From positions 3,410,001 to 3,474,000 of the forward strand of contig NZ_CP014136.1 in the NCBI RefSeq assembly GCF_002291425.1: 64,000 nucleotides of DNA, in the 5' to 3' direction. The notes beneath the pieces are model-generated. The model worked only from the letters and a program-made list of their open reading frames with translations, did not search any database and was not told the DNA's origin. Below, piece after piece: positions 44,969 to 55,310 of this stretch. Numbering within the stretch: position 1 is the first letter of the stretch; the number at the start of each line of letters is the position of its first letter. A program made the translations under genes and the position numbers. The stretch comes from Gibbsiella quercinecans (GTDB lineage: Bacteria; Pseudomonadota; Gammaproteobacteria; Enterobacterales; Enterobacteriaceae).

Positions 44969-45478
44969 ATGAAAGCTAAACCCCCAATCGTGACCCTGGA
45001 CGCCGAGGAAAAAAAACCGCATGAGCTTGATCGTTTTGACATGGCGATCTTGCGCCTGCTGCAGGCGGATTCTTCCATCTCTAATGTCGCGCTGGCCGAG
45101 AAAGTCAGCCTGAGCCCGCCGGCCTGTTTACGGCGTGTGGAGCGGTTGAAGCAGGCGGGCCTGATTAAAGGTTATGTCGCGTTGCTGAACCCGCAGGCGA
45201 TGAATGCCGGGCTGGTGGTGTTGATTGGCGTGGTGCTGGATCGTTCAACGCCAAGCTCGTTTGAAGACTTTGAGGCGGCGGTGCAGCAGATCAGTGGCTG
45301 CATGGAGTGCCATGTCGTTACCGGCGAGTTTGATTATATTTTGATGATTCGCACCAAGGACAATCAGAGTTTCAATCGCTTGCATGCGGAACAACTGCTG
45401 TTTCTGCCTGGCGTTCGCCAGATCCGTTCTTTTATTGGCCTGCGCGAGGTGCTTTCCACCACGCAGTTAACCTTTTAA
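44969..45478 (+). CDS. Lrp/AsnC-family regulator, divergent from the GltB-like operon
   Basis: This is a 169-residue Lrp-family protein. The N-terminal helix-turn-helix (RFDMAILRLLQADSSISNVA, SLSPPACLRRVERL) is followed by an RAM effector-binding domain (GCMECHVVTGEFDYILMIRT). The N-terminal 18 residues extend beyond typical Lrp. The start is ATG after GAGGAAACC. It faces the GltB-like operon across about 980 bp and is convergent with acdS. It could regulate either; an amino acid effector is expected for the family. Confidence 0.9.
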   Translation: MKAKPPIVTLDAEEKKPHELDRFDMAILRLLQADSSISNVALAEKVSLSPPACLRRVERLKQAGLIKGYVALLNPQAMNAGLVVLIGVVLDRSTPSSFEDFEAAVQQISGCMECHVVTGEFDYILMIRTKDNQSFNRLHAEQLLFLPGVRQIRSFIGLREVLSTTQLTF

Positions 45479-45530
45479 AGCCGGGGCGCGGAGATGCCGA
45501 GGCCCGGTTTCCCGGGCCTGCGGTTTGCGA

Positions 45531-46547
45531 TTAGCCGTTGCGGAACAGGTAGCTGTAGGCGCTCAGCGCTGGCGCACCGCCCAGGTGGGCATAAAGAACT
45601 TTTGAGCCTTTCGGGAATTCGCCGTTGCGGATCATGCCGATCATGCCCTGCATGGATTTGCCTTCATAGACCGGATCGGTCATCACACCTTCCAGGCGCG
45701 CGCACAGGCGGATGGCTTCCAGCGTGCCTTCGCTCGGCAAGCCGTATTCCGGCCCGCCAAAGCGGGTATCAAGCACCACGTCTTCTTCCGTGATCTCGCG
45801 GCCCAGTTCAACCAGGTTGGCGGTGTTTTGGGCGATGCGTAAAATCTGCGCCTTGGTTTTTTCCGGTTTTGCCGACGCGTCGATGCCAATCACATTGCGG
45901 GCACGGCCATCCGCGGCAAAGCCAACCACCATCCCGGCCTGGGTACTGCCGGTGACTGAACACACGACGATATAGTCAAATTTAAAACCAAGTTCCTCTT
46001 CCTGCTGGCGCACTTCTTCCGCAAAGCCAACGAAACCCAGGCCGCCATAAGGGTGCTCGGAACAGCCGGCCGGGATCGGGAACGGTTTGCCGCCGTTTTG
46101 TGCCGCTTCTTCCATGGCGCTTTTCCAGCTTTCGCGAATACCGATATCAAAACCGGCATTGTCCAGGCGCACATCGGCGCCCATAATACGCGACAATTCA
46201 ATATTACCGACCCGATCATAAACTGCGTCAGAATAATTAACCCAGTTTTCCTGCACCAGAATACATTTCATTCCTAAATGTGCAGCAACGGCGGCTACCT
46301 GGCGAGTTTGATTTGATTGAATACCGCCAATGGAAACTAAAGTATCGCAGCCCTGAGCTAATGCTTCTGGGATCAGATATTCCATTTTACGGGTTTTATT
46401 GCCACCAAATGCCAAGCCGCTATTACAATCTTCGCGTTTGGCATAGATTTCTACATCGCCGCCCAAATATTCACTGAGCCTTTTCATTGGCGTAATAGGT
46501 GAGGGGCCAAACGTTAATTGATGACGTGGGAATTTTTCCAGATTCAT
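45531..46547 (-). CDS. acdS: 1-aminocyclopropane-1-carboxylate (ACC) deaminase
   Basis: This is a 338-residue PLP enzyme that splits ACC, the plant ethylene precursor, into 2-oxobutyrate and ammonia. The PLP lysine is Lys51 ([12 protein letters not shown]), with Ser78, Tyr268 and Tyr294. The residues that separate true ACC deaminases from D-cysteine desulfhydrases are both of the ACC type: Glu295 (DPVYEGKSM) and Leu322 ([10 protein letters not shown]). The length equals that of Pseudomonas AcdS. It lies downstream of an Lrp gene in the same direction (195-bp gap), recalling acdR-acdS of pseudomonads. Confidence 0.96.
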   Translation of the reverse strand: MNLEKFPRHQLTFGPSPITPMKRLSEYLGGDVEIYAKREDCNSGLAFGGNKTRKMEYLIPEALAQGCDTLVSIGGIQSNQTRQVAAVAAHLGMKCILVQENWVNYSDAVYDRVGNIELSRIMGADVRLDNAGFDIGIRESWKSAMEEAAQNGGKPFPIPAGCSEHPYGGLGFVGFAEEVRQQEEELGFKFDYIVVCSVTGSTQAGMVVGFAADGRARNVIGIDASAKPEKTKAQILRIAQNTANLVELGREITEEDVVLDTRFGGPEYGLPSEGTLEAIRLCARLEGVMTDPVYEGKSMQGMIGMIRNGEFPKGSKVLYAHLGGAPALSAYSYLFRNG

Positions 46548-46742
46548 AATAAGGCTCCGGTAGACAATGATAATGGCCGATTGGGGTATTCTATGGAGAA
46601 CACGGTTATCCTGTACCCCAAATATTACACGAAACAAAACGAATTTAAATTGCTAATTAATTCTATTTTTTTATTAAAAATTTCAAGTATTTTTATATTT
46701 ATTGTTTTAATGGCATAAAAAACAAGAAAAAACGAAACAAAA

Positions 46743-47234
46743 TTAATCTTGCTGCAGCCACATGCCCTCCGCGGGCAACGGCAGTGCCGTTTTGTAGCGC
46801 ACTTGCTTGAGGGCAAAGCTGGAGCGAATGTTGGCCACGCCGGGAATACGGGTGAGGTGGTTGATGATAAAACTTTCTATCTCATTGATATTATTTACAA
46901 GTACGCGTAGCAGGTAGTCTGCGTCGCCGCTCATCAGGTAGCACTCCATCACTTCCGGGCGTTCGGCGATCGCCTGTTCAAAGCGCTGCAATGCTTCCTC
47001 TATCTGACGATCGAGGCTCACGTGGATAAACACGTTGACGCGCAGCCCCAGGCGCTCGGGCGAAAGCAGCGTCACCTGCTGGCGGAACAGCCCAAGTTCT
47101 TCCAGCGCTTTGACCCGGTTAAAACAGGGCGTGGTGGAGAGATTCACCGCTTTCGCTAATTCAGCATGGGTGATTTTGGCATTTTCCTGCAGTTTATTAA
47201 GGATATTGATATCGGTTTTATCCAGTTTACGCAT
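46743..47234 (-). CDS. Lrp/AsnC-family regulator, possible AcdR
   Basis: This is a 163-residue Lrp-type regulator. The HTH ([35 protein letters not shown]) is followed by a RAM domain ([19 protein letters not shown]). It lies upstream of acdS in the same direction and divergent from a DMT transporter gene (245-bp gap). Pseudomonad acdS genes are controlled by the Lrp-like AcdR; this protein is the positional candidate. It may equally control the transporter, as DecR-like regulators do. Confidence 0.9.
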   Translation of the reverse strand: MRKLDKTDINILNKLQENAKITHAELAKAVNLSTTPCFNRVKALEELGLFRQQVTLLSPERLGLRVNVFIHVSLDRQIEEALQRFEQAIAERPEVMECYLMSGDADYLLRVLVNNINEIESFIINHLTRIPGVANIRSSFALKQVRYKTALPLPAEGMWLQQD

Positions 47235-47479
47235 AAAAGAAAACCTTTCCTGTGAATGAAGGGCTGGATGGAAAATTCACACTGAAACAAACAGCGTTCG
47301 GCTTAATAACGGAAAAACATTCTGTCATGAAAATAATAAAATACCTATACCCGATAGATTTCGAGCTACAGGTGTGCAGCTTCCTGATTAATCGCCAAGC
47401 GTATTAATGTCGCTGGCCGGTAATTGGCGTTATTGGGGAACCTGGAAAAGCAAACTTCAACGAGAGAGTTAAAATAACA

Positions 47480-48442
47480 ATGCATTACTCCCCGTCAGAA
47501 AGTAAAAACATAGGCTGGAACAAAACGCAGGCTGTTCATCGCTGGAAAGCCGCCATAGCGTCACCGCGGGTGTGCGGGGTGGCCATGCTGTTTTTGGCGA
47601 TTCTGATTTGGGGCGCGAATTGGCCGGTCATGAAGATGGGGCTGCATCACATCACCCCTCTGTGGTTTTCCGCATTGCGTTTTGTTCTGGGTGGGCTTTG
47701 CCTATTCGCTATCCAGATTGTCACCGGCACGCTAAAGCGCCCACAGCGCCGCGACATTCCGTTACTGCTTAGCGTTGGCCTGCTCCAGATGCTGGCCTTC
47801 ACTGCGCTGGGCGCCATTGCCATGATGGAGATTCCCGCCGGGCGCTCTGCCATCCTTGCCTATACCACCCCGTTGTGGGTGATGCCGGGGGCTATTCTGT
47901 TCTTTCGCCATCGGGTGACCCGCCCGGAGTGGATCGGGACGCTGATCGGCATTGCCGGCGTCGCCGTTCTGTTTAACCCGTTGACGCTCGATTGGGCGAA
48001 CGGCGCGGTGTTGCGGGCCAATCTGCTGTTGCTGATGGGGTCATTCTGTTGGGCCATTTGTATTCTTCACCTGCGTTATTATCGCGGCGCTTCAAGCGCC
48101 TATCATTTGGCGCCCTGGCAAATGCTGATTGCGGCGGTACCGTTGCTGATCTTGGCCTGGTGTAAAGAGGGCCCTTACACCGGTGATAATTCTCTGCGTT
48201 TTTGGGAAGTTGCCCTGTTCGTGGGGCCGCTGGCCACGGCGTTCTGTTTCTGCGCCGTCAATGCGGCCAGCCAGTGGCTCACCAGTACCGTTATGGCTTC
48301 CTCGATGTTAGGCGTACCGCTGGTAGGGTTGTTGATTTCGGTGCTTTTTATGAACGAGCCTTTAACGCTGAGCCTGCTCGCCGGCGTTGCGGCGATCGTC
48401 GGTGGCCTGCTTATCGTGACCCTGATGCGGCCACGGCGTTAG
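47480..48442 (+). CDS. EamA/DMT-family transporter
   Basis: This is a 320-residue inner-membrane protein with ten predicted helices in two EamA domains (GVAMLFLAILIWGANWPVMK onwards; GLLISVLFMNEPLTLSLLAG at the end). The first 30 residues are cytoplasmic and basic. Family members mostly export amino acids or related metabolites. Divergence from the Lrp gene suggests Lrp-type control by an amino acid. The substrate is not known. Confidence 0.88.
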   Translation: MHYSPSESKNIGWNKTQAVHRWKAAIASPRVCGVAMLFLAILIWGANWPVMKMGLHHITPLWFSALRFVLGGLCLFAIQIVTGTLKRPQRRDIPLLLSVGLLQMLAFTALGAIAMMEIPAGRSAILAYTTPLWVMPGAILFFRHRVTRPEWIGTLIGIAGVAVLFNPLTLDWANGAVLRANLLLLMGSFCWAICILHLRYYRGASSAYHLAPWQMLIAAVPLLILAWCKEGPYTGDNSLRFWEVALFVGPLATAFCFCAVNAASQWLTSTVMASSMLGVPLVGLLISVLFMNEPLTLSLLAGVAAIVGGLLIVTLMRPRR

Positions 48443-48536
48443 CGGTAGCCTGCTAAATAGCGGCTGTTATGAAAGACCACGATATGGGGAAGGTGGGCGC
48501 CATGGCTGGCGCCCAAAATATCAGGCCAGGTGTTGC

Positions 48537-50993
48537 TTACGCCGCTTCAGTCTGCGGCTGGTGCTTTCCCTGCCGTTGCGGCCGATCGGGTTGGTGGGCC
48601 GCCAGCGTTTCCGGTGCAAAATCATCGACATTGATCGCCTGCAAACGGCTCTCTTCGGCCGCGATCAGCAGTTTCGCCTCGTCGCTGCTGATCTTGCCTT
48701 CTTCCAGCGCCTGTTGCGCCAGGCGATCCAGCCGGGTGAACGACAGGTTCTTGCCCGCCAGTTTGCACAAACGCGCGTGGATCGGCTCTGCGGCGATGAT
48801 GTTCGCCAACGCGGCCTCCAGCAGGCCTACCGGGTTATGTGGGCTGGCCGCCAGGTATTGGCCGCGCCCCAGGCGGCTGCGGGTGGCGGAAGGTTCCTGC
48901 AGGATTTTCGCCAGTTGGTGATCCAGACGATCGGCCGGGGCGCTTTGTACGCGGCCGAACGGGAATATCACCCAGCGCAGCGCGCCTGCGATCCCACGGT
49001 TCGGGAAGTTGCGCAGCAGATCGTCCAGCGCCAGTTCAGCCTGATACAGGCAGTCCTGCACGCCCCAGTGCACCAACGGCAGATCGGCCTGCTGGCGCCC
49101 TTCATCGTCGTAGCGTTTCAGCGTGGCGGAAGCCAGGTACATTTGGCTGAGCACATCCCCCAGACGCGCCGAAATGCGTTCCCGGCGCTTCAGGCTGCCC
49201 CCCAGCACGCCCATGGCGACATCGGCCAGCAGCGCCAGGTTGGCGCTCAGGCGGTTGAGCTGCTGGTAGTAACGGCGCGTAGCATCTTTGGTCGGCGTGC
49301 CGCTGGTGCGGCCGTTGGTCAGACCTAGCCAAATGCTGCGCGCCGTGCTGCCGCCCACGTGGCCAAGGTGGCCGAACAACGCTCGATCGAAGGCGGGCAG
49401 ATCATCGTGTTGCGCGGCGGCCATCTCTTCCAGTACGTAAGGATGGCAGCGGATGGCGCCCTGGCCGAAGATCATCATGCTGCGGGTCAGGATATTGGCG
49501 CCTTCCACGGTGATGGCGATTGGCGCACCCTGGTAGGCGCGCGCCAGGAAGTTGGATTCGCCCAGCATAATGCCTTTACCGCCAGCGATGTCCATGGCGT
49601 CAATAATCGCCCGTTGCCCGCGGTGGGTGCAGTGGTATTTGACGATGGCAGACAGCACCGCCGGCTTTTCGCCCTGCATCAATCCGCTGGTGATAAGCGT
49701 GGCGGCAGCATCCATTACGTAGGCGTTCCCGGCGATGCGCGCCAACGGTTCTTCAATGCCTTCCATCTTGCCGATTGGCATCTTGAACTGGCGGCGGATA
49801 CGGGCATAAGCGCCGATCGCCAGCGCGGCGGATTTCAGGCTGCCGGTGGAGTTGGCGGGCAGGGTGATGCCGCGGCCAACCGACAGGCATTCCACCAGCA
49901 TGCGCCATCCCTGACCGGCCATCTGCGGGCCACCGATAATATAATCGATCGGCACGAACACATCGCTGCCGCGGGTTGGGCCATTCTGGAACGGGATGTT
50001 CAAAGGGAAATGGCGGTTGCCGATCTCAACGCCCGGCGTGCGGGTTGGGATCAGCGCGCAGGTAATGCCGGGCGCGGGGTTATCACCCAGCAGGCGATCC
50101 GGATCGTACAGTTTGAACGCCAGCCCCAGCACGGTGGCCACCGGCGCCAGCGTGATATAGCGTTTGTTCCACGTCAGGCGCATGCCAAGTACCTGCTGGC
50201 CTTGCCATTCGCCCATGCACACCACGCCGGTATCGGGAATGGCGCCGGCGTCGGAACCGGCTTCCGGGCTGGTCAGCGCAAAGCAGGGGATCTCATCGCC
50301 GCGCGCCAGAGCGGGCAGATAACGGTTTTTTTGTTCGTCGGTGCCGTAGTGTTGCAGCAACTCACCGGGGCCGAGAGAGTTAGGAACGCCGACGGTGATC
50401 GCCAGTATGCCGGAAACCCCGGCCAGCTTTTGCAGCACCAGCGCCTGGGCGTAGGGTGAAAACGCCAGCCCGCCGTATTCTTTTTTAATGATCATGGCGA
50501 AGAAACGGTGCTCTTTCAGGAAGGCCCAAAGCTCGGGCGGCAGATCGGCCAACTGATGGGTGATTTGGAAATCATTCGCCATACGGCAGGCTTCTTCTAC
50601 CGGGCCTTCGAGGAAGGCGTGTTCTTCCGGCGTTAATTGCGGTTTAGGATAGTTATGCAGTTTGTTCCAGTCCGGCCGGCCGCGGAACAGATCGCCTTCC
50701 CACCAGGTGGTGCCGGCGTCGATTGCTTCTTTCTCAGTGCGGGACATCGGCGGCATTAGCTTGCTGAAGGCGCGCAGCGCCGGGGCCGCCAGCAGCGGGC
50801 GGCGTAGCGCGCTAACATTCAGCGGCAGCAACAGCACTGCCAGCGGCAACAATAGCCAGAAAGACCACAGGCCGGCCACGCCCATGATCGCGGTATAGCC
50901 CAGCAGGGCGAGGCTGCCAAGCGCCAGCGAAACCCGGTGGTAGAACAGCACGCCGATAAGCGCCAGTAAGGCAAGAATGCTAAGAACCGTCAT
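48537..50993 (-). CDS. fadE: acyl-CoA dehydrogenase FadE
   Basis: This is an 818-residue enzyme (E. coli FadE has 814). Two or three N-terminal hydrophobic segments (residues 1-60) anchor it to the membrane. The acyl-CoA dehydrogenase core follows with [15 protein letters not shown] as FAD/substrate contact, and a long C-terminal domain is specific to FadE. It makes trans-2-enoyl-CoA in the first step of fatty acid beta-oxidation. A FadR box lies 20 bp upstream. The gene is divergent from gmhA, as in E. coli. Confidence 0.96.
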   Translation of the reverse strand: MTVLSILALLALIGVLFYHRVSLALGSLALLGYTAIMGVAGLWSFWLLLPLAVLLLPLNVSALRRPLLAAPALRAFSKLMPPMSRTEKEAIDAGTTWWEGDLFRGRPDWNKLHNYPKPQLTPEEHAFLEGPVEEACRMANDFQITHQLADLPPELWAFLKEHRFFAMIIKKEYGGLAFSPYAQALVLQKLAGVSGILAITVGVPNSLGPGELLQHYGTDEQKNRYLPALARGDEIPCFALTSPEAGSDAGAIPDTGVVCMGEWQGQQVLGMRLTWNKRYITLAPVATVLGLAFKLYDPDRLLGDNPAPGITCALIPTRTPGVEIGNRHFPLNIPFQNGPTRGSDVFVPIDYIIGGPQMAGQGWRMLVECLSVGRGITLPANSTGSLKSAALAIGAYARIRRQFKMPIGKMEGIEEPLARIAGNAYVMDAAATLITSGLMQGEKPAVLSAIVKYHCTHRGQRAIIDAMDIAGGKGIMLGESNFLARAYQGAPIAITVEGANILTRSMMIFGQGAIRCHPYVLEEMAAAQHDDLPAFDRALFGHLGHVGGSTARSIWLGLTNGRTSGTPTKDATRRYYQQLNRLSANLALLADVAMGVLGGSLKRRERISARLGDVLSQMYLASATLKRYDDEGRQQADLPLVHWGVQDCLYQAELALDDLLRNFPNRGIAGALRWVIFPFGRVQSAPADRLDHQLAKILQEPSATRSRLGRGQYLAASPHNPVGLLEAALANIIAAEPIHARLCKLAGKNLSFTRLDRLAQQALEEGKISSDEAKLLIAAEESRLQAINVDDFAPETLAAHQPDRPQRQGKHQPQTEAA

Positions 50994-51012
50994 AATGTCG
51001 CTCCAAAGTCCT

Positions 51013-51029
51013 AAGAGGTCTGACCTGTT
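51013..51029. promoter_or_regulatory. FadR operator
   Basis: AAGAGGTCTGACCTGTT matches the FadR consensus AnCTGGTCnGACCnGnT closely, with the GGTC-GACC core intact. It sits 20-36 bp before the fadE start. Repression relieved by long-chain acyl-CoA is expected. Confidence 0.8.
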
Positions 51030-51245
51030 ATCTATGATGGTTTTAGTTTATGCACATGTTTTTATCAATGCGTTTACACTTTAATTACAACGTGGCTCAC
51101 AAACTGGCAGCACCTGCAGCTAAAAAATCACGTGTGCCTCAACCGAATGCGGCTTTTGTTGACAATGCTTCTCGCTATTTGCCCAATCCGTTACACTGCG
51201 GACGAAAGATTGACAATGCCACAGGATTAAAAGAGGGCTCCTCAT

Positions 51246-51827
51246 ATGTACCAAGATTTGATTCGTAGTGAACTGAATGAAGCGGCTGAAACCCTGAAAA
51301 ATTTTATCAGCGACGACGCCAATATTGAGGCTATCCAAAGCGCGGCGGTGTTGCTGGCCGATTCCTTTAAGGCCGGCGGTAAGGTGATCTCTTGCGGCAA
51401 CGGGGGTTCCCACTGCGATGCCATGCACTTTGCCGAAGAACTGACCGGCCGCTACCGCGAAAACCGCCCGGGCTACCCGGCGATCGCCATTTCCGATGTC
51501 AGCCATCTGTCCTGCGTCAGCAACGATTTTGGCTATGAGTTCGTGTTCTCACGCTACGTGGAAGCGGTGGGGCGCGAAGGGGATGTATTGCTGGGAATCT
51601 CCACTTCCGGCAACTCCGGCAATATCATCAAGGCGATTTCGGCGGCGCGCGCCAAAGGGATGAAAGTGATCACCTTAACGGGCAAAGACGGCGGTAAAAT
51701 GGCCGGTACCGCCGATGTGGAAATTCGCGTGCCGCACTTTGGCTATGCCGATCGCATTCAGGAGATCCACATAAAAGCGATCCATATCTTGATCCAATTG
51801 ATTGAAAAAGAAATGGTTAAGGCTTGA
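51246..51827 (+). CDS. gmhA: phosphoheptose isomerase
   Basis: This is a 193-residue SIS-domain protein. The phosphosugar loop [18 protein letters not shown] and the second motif [12 protein letters not shown] are intact. It converts sedoheptulose 7-phosphate to D-glycero-D-manno-heptose 7-phosphate, the first step to the heptose of LPS inner core. The length is that of E. coli GmhA (192). It is a single gene divergent from fadE, with a strong hairpin 9 bp after the stop. Confidence 0.96.
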   Translation: MYQDLIRSELNEAAETLKNFISDDANIEAIQSAAVLLADSFKAGGKVISCGNGGSHCDAMHFAEELTGRYRENRPGYPAIAISDVSHLSCVSNDFGYEFVFSRYVEAVGREGDVLLGISTSGNSGNIIKAISAARAKGMKVITLTGKDGGKMAGTADVEIRVPHFGYADRIQEIHIKAIHILIQLIEKEMVKA

Positions 51828-51836
51828 TGGTGTTGT

Positions 51837-51862
51837 GGGTATAGCGCGCTTGCGCTATACCC
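51837..51862 (+). terminator. hairpin after gmhA
   Basis: A perfect 11-bp stem (GGGTATAGCGC/GCGCTATACCC) with a GCTT loop. Its 3' arm overlaps the start of the dispersed repeat (TATACCC). No T run follows. Confidence 0.6.
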
Positions 51863-51975
51863 GTCATACTGCAAGTTGCTGATGCGTTGGCTTGATGCCT
51901 CGGCCCATTCGGGGCCAGCGTAAGCGCCGTTCAAAAACGCTTTTGGCGTTTTCGTTCTGCAAGGCGAATGAGTTA
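51856..51975 (-). repeat. dispersed Serratia-type intergenic repeat
   Basis: It begins TATACCCGTCATACTGCAAG and contains GCCTCGGCCCATTCGGGGCC and an inverted AAAAACGC/GCGTTTTC pair near the far end. Its reverse complement aligns with the IS-split copy at 29341-30844. It lies between gmhA and yafJ; the rest of the gap to 52082 shows nothing further. Confidence 0.65.
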
Positions 51976-52082
51976 GGGTAGGTACCTGAGCGTATCAATG
52001 AATACCGGCGTGAAGCGGTGAGGGGAGCAGGTTCTGCTTCCCGGCAAGCGGTAATGCCAATGATGTTGAGGAGTAATTGGCG

Positions 52083-52877
52083 ATGTGTGAACTGCTCGGG
52101 ATGAGCGCAAACGTGCCGACCGATATCTGCTTTAGTTTTACCGGGCTGGTTCAGCGCGGTGGCCGTACCGGGCCACATAAGGATGGTTGGGGAATTACCT
52201 TTTATGAAGGCAACGGTTGCCGCACGTTTAAAGATCCCCAGCCCAGTTGTAATTCGCCGATAGCCCGCCTGGTGCAGGACTACCCGATAAAATCCCGCGC
52301 CGTAGTGTCCCATATCCGCCAGGCCAACCGCGGTGAAGTGGCGCTGGAAAATACCCACCCGTTTACCCGCGAACTGTGGGGCCGCAACTGGACCTATGCC
52401 CACAACGGCCAGTTGAAAGGGTATCGCCGGTTGGAAACCGGCAACTTTCGCCCGGTTGGGCAAACCGACAGCGAATACGCCTTTTGCTGGCTGCTGCATC
52501 AGCTTTCGCTGAAGTATCCGCGCACGCCAAGCAACTGGCCGGCGGTATTTCGCTATATTGCGTTGTTGGCGGATCAACTGCGGCAGAAAGGGGTATTCAA
52601 TATGCTGCTGTCGGATGGGCGTTACGTGATGGCCTATTGCTCCACCAACCTGCACTGGATCACCCGGCGCGCGCCGTTTGGCAAAGCGACTTTGCTTGAT
52701 CAGGACGTGGAAATCGATTTTCAGCGGCAAACCACGCCGGATGACGTGGTGACGGTGATCGCTACCCAACCGTTAACCGGCAATGAAACCTGGCACAAAA
52801 TTGCGCCAGGTGAGTTTGCGCTATTTTATTACGGTGAGCGGCTTGCCCTGGGCGAACGGATCGCCACCGGCGGTTGA
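52083..52877 (+). CDS. yafJ: class II glutamine amidotransferase YafJ
   Basis: This is a 264-residue class II (Ntn) glutamine amidotransferase-like protein. The catalytic cysteine is Cys2 ([12 protein letters not shown]), exposed on Met removal. [22 protein letters not shown] and AHNGQL form the glutaminase pocket. The biological substrate is not known in E. coli. The ATG at 52083 is required to place the Cys second. Its last 57 bp overlap the convergent yafK gene. Confidence 0.93.
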   Translation: MCELLGMSANVPTDICFSFTGLVQRGGRTGPHKDGWGITFYEGNGCRTFKDPQPSCNSPIARLVQDYPIKSRAVVSHIRQANRGEVALENTHPFTRELWGRNWTYAHNGQLKGYRRLETGNFRPVGQTDSEYAFCWLLHQLSLKYPRTPSNWPAVFRYIALLADQLRQKGVFNMLLSDGRYVMAYCSTNLHWITRRAPFGKATLLDQDVEIDFQRQTTPDDVVTVIATQPLTGNETWHKIAPGEFALFYYGERLALGERIATGG

Positions 52878-53579
52878 TGCGAACTGCGTTGGCTTATTGC
52901 TGCCCATCATTGGTTGTGCCAGCACGTACTGGCCGTTAGCCACGGCCACCGTGGGCGGCTGGTGATTTTTCACGAAGTAATCGTAGCCCGGTTTTAACTG
53001 GCGCCAAAAGCCGATGTTGGTGGAGGTGCGGTAGCGCTGCAGGTTCTGGTCGGTCATGCGGAACGGGTAAATGCTGATATTGACCCGGGCCTGGCCGAAA
53101 GCGAATGCGGTTTCTACATAGCGATAGATTTCATCCATGTAGTCGTTGGTCATCGCGTAGCAGCCGATGGATTTGCATTCACCGTGGATCATCAGATAGG
53201 CGCCGGAATAACCTTGCGCCCGATCGTAATCATTCGGGAAGCCGATATTAATTGCCCGATAATATTTGCTGTCCGGCTTCAGGTGGCGCACATCCACGCT
53301 ATAAAACCCTTCCGGGCTTTTAAAATCGCCGGCCATGCGCTTGGGGCCTAATCCGCCGGAGAATTTGCAGATAGGGAAGCTTTTGACCAGCCGGAATTCG
53401 TTGCCCATTTTGGCATACAATTCCAGCACGCGTTCTTCTTTGAAGATCTGGATATAGACGGGGGAGCCTAATAATTGCTGTTTAACTGCCGGTGACTCAG
53501 GGACCAGCTCGCTGGCGCTGCAGGCGGTGATCGTCGGCATACAAAATAGCATCGCAAACAACAGCGCGATCTTACTCAT
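52821..53579 (-). CDS. yafK: YkuD-fold amidase YafK/DpaA
   Basis: This is a 252-residue exported protein with signal sequence and possible lipobox (PTITAC). The L,D-transpeptidase signature is [14 protein letters not shown] with the catalytic cysteine. In E. coli this protein (DpaA/LdtF) removes Braun lipoprotein from peptidoglycan. The C-terminal 19 codons overlap the convergent yafJ gene. The gene order matches enteric chromosomes. Confidence 0.92.
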   Translation of the reverse strand: MSKIALLFAMLFCMPTITACSASELVPESPAVKQQLLGSPVYIQIFKEERVLELYAKMGNEFRLVKSFPICKFSGGLGPKRMAGDFKSPEGFYSVDVRHLKPDSKYYRAINIGFPNDYDRAQGYSGAYLMIHGECKSIGCYAMTNDYMDEIYRYVETAFAFGQARVNISIYPFRMTDQNLQRYRTSTNIGFWRQLKPGYDYFVKNHQPPTVAVANGQYVLAQPMMGSNKPTQFASTAGGDPFAQGKPLTVIK

Positions 53580-53885
53580 TAATTATTCCTGCTTATATAC
53601 ATTGCCAATGGTGCAATGACCGCCGGCGTGCCACTGATTTTTATTTTATAACGTTAATAACCCCGCCAGATTACCAGTGTGTTTTTTTTTCGCAATATGC
53701 AGCGTGTATAAAAAACAAACAAATTTAAATAAAAATCGTTTTATGCGCCGTTTCTGGCACATGCGATGAAAATAAACCCATTTTAATTCCATTTGCTTGA
53801 CCTTGGTCACTGCCTCGCACCGGGATGATGTTGCAAATGATGTTAAACTATGTCCAAAGGTTAACCGCCGGCCGGCTCCGCCCTG

Positions 53886-53945
53886 CCGTGGGGATGAACG
53901 AGGAAGCGAACACACCTGCCGCCAGCAGTATGAGGGGGATAACTC
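53886..53945 (+). repeat. dispersed repeat tail directly upstream of nqrA
   Basis: The segment AACACACCTGCCGCCAGCAG then TATGAGGGGGATA matches the tail of the repeat at 30805-30842, where CAACTTGCAG replaces CGCCAGCAG. It ends about 13 bp before the nqrA ATG, so it occupies the expected leader and ribosome-binding region. Confidence 0.5.
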
Positions 53946-53957
53946 ATTACAAATCAT

Positions 53958-55307
53958 ATGATTAAAATTAAGAAAGGATTGGATCTCCCGATAGCCGGGG
54001 CCCCGGCCCAAACGATAAATGACGGGCCGGCCATCAGGCACGTTGCCCTGCTTGGTGAAGAATATGTCGGCATGCGCCCTTCGATGCTGGTGCAGGAGGG
54101 CGATAGCGTTAAGAAAGGGCAGGCGCTGTTCGAAGATAAAAAGAACCCCGGCGTTTTTCACACCGCCCCGGCCAGCGGCCGGGTGGCCGCTATCAACCGC
54201 GGCGAGCGCCGGGTGCTGCAGTCGGTGGTGATCGCGTTGGAAAACGGCGGCGATGAGCAACTGGAGTTTGCTTACTACCGGCCGGAGGCACTGCCGCAAC
54301 TGTTGCGTGAGCAGGTAGAAAGTGATCTGCTGGCCAGCGGGTTGTGGACGGCGCTGCGTACCCGGCCCTTTAGTAAAACCCCACGCCCGGGCACGGTTCC
54401 TCGCGCTATCTTTGTTACCGCAATGGATACCCAGCCGCTGGCGGCCGATCCGCAGAAGGTTATCGCCGGGCAACTGCCGCAGTTCCACGCCGGGCTTGCG
54501 GTGCTGGCGCGCCTGACCGCTGGCAAGGTGCACGTTTGCCACGCCGCCGGCGCCCCGTTGGCGGCGGGCGATCATCCGCAGATTCACTACCACGCGTTTT
54601 CCGGCCCGCACCCAGCCGGGTTGGTCGGTACCCATATCCACTTTCTGGAACCGGTCAGCCTGAAAAAAACCGTCTGGCACATCGGCTATCAGGATGTCAT
54701 CGCCATCGGCACCCTGTTTACCACCGGCAAGCTTGATACCACGCGTATTATCGCGCTGGCCGGCCCGCAGGTCGCCCAGCCAGCCTTGCTGCGCACGCGC
54801 CTTGGCGCCAGCCTGGATGAGCTGACCGCCGGCTGCCTAAAGGCCGGTGAAAACCGCGTGATTTCCGGTTCGGTGCTCAGTGGCGTGCAGGCCACCGGCC
54901 CCAACGCCTATCTTGGGCGCTTTCATCTGCAGGTTTCGGTGTTGCTTGAAGGCCGTGAGAAAGAGCTGTTTGGTTGGGTACTGCCTTCGCCGGGCAAGTT
55001 TTCCATTACCCGCACCACGCTGGGCCATTTCCTCAGGCGCAAACGCTTTGCGTTTTCCACCTCAACCCACGGCGGTGAACGTGCGATGGTGCCGATTGGC
55101 AACTACGAGCGGGTGATGCCGCTGGATATTCTGCCGACGCTGTTGCTGCGCGATTTGCTGGCCGGCGATACCGACAGCGCCCAACAGTTGGGCTGCCTGG
55201 AGCTGGATGAAGAAGATTTGGCGTTGTGTACGTTTGTTTGCCCAGGCAAGTATGAATATGGGCCGTTGCTGCGCGATGTGCTGAATACGATTGAGCTGGA
55301 AGGATAA
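53958..55307 (+). CDS. nqrA: Na+-translocating NADH:quinone reductase subunit A
   Basis: This is a 449-residue soluble subunit with the normal N-terminus ([18 protein letters not shown]). It is complete compared with family members (about 446). NqrA sits on the cytoplasmic side and contributes to the ubiquinone site. No good Shine-Dalgarno lies close to the ATG; GAGGGGG is about 20 bases upstream inside the repeat tail. It is the first gene of the nqr operon, 3 bp before nqrB. Confidence 0.95.
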   Translation: MIKIKKGLDLPIAGAPAQTINDGPAIRHVALLGEEYVGMRPSMLVQEGDSVKKGQALFEDKKNPGVFHTAPASGRVAAINRGERRVLQSVVIALENGGDEQLEFAYYRPEALPQLLREQVESDLLASGLWTALRTRPFSKTPRPGTVPRAIFVTAMDTQPLAADPQKVIAGQLPQFHAGLAVLARLTAGKVHVCHAAGAPLAAGDHPQIHYHAFSGPHPAGLVGTHIHFLEPVSLKKTVWHIGYQDVIAIGTLFTTGKLDTTRIIALAGPQVAQPALLRTRLGASLDELTAGCLKAGENRVISGSVLSGVQATGPNAYLGRFHLQVSVLLEGREKELFGWVLPSPGKFSITRTTLGHFLRRKRFAFSTSTHGGERAMVPIGNYERVMPLDILPTLLLRDLLAGDTDSAQQLGCLELDEEDLALCTFVCPGKYEYGPLLRDVLNTIELEG

Positions 55308-55310
55308 GCG

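Noticed and set aside
53646-54680. 344-codon open frame on the minus strand over nqrA
   Set aside because: It is antisense to nqrA, which is complete and conserved; no domain is recognisable.
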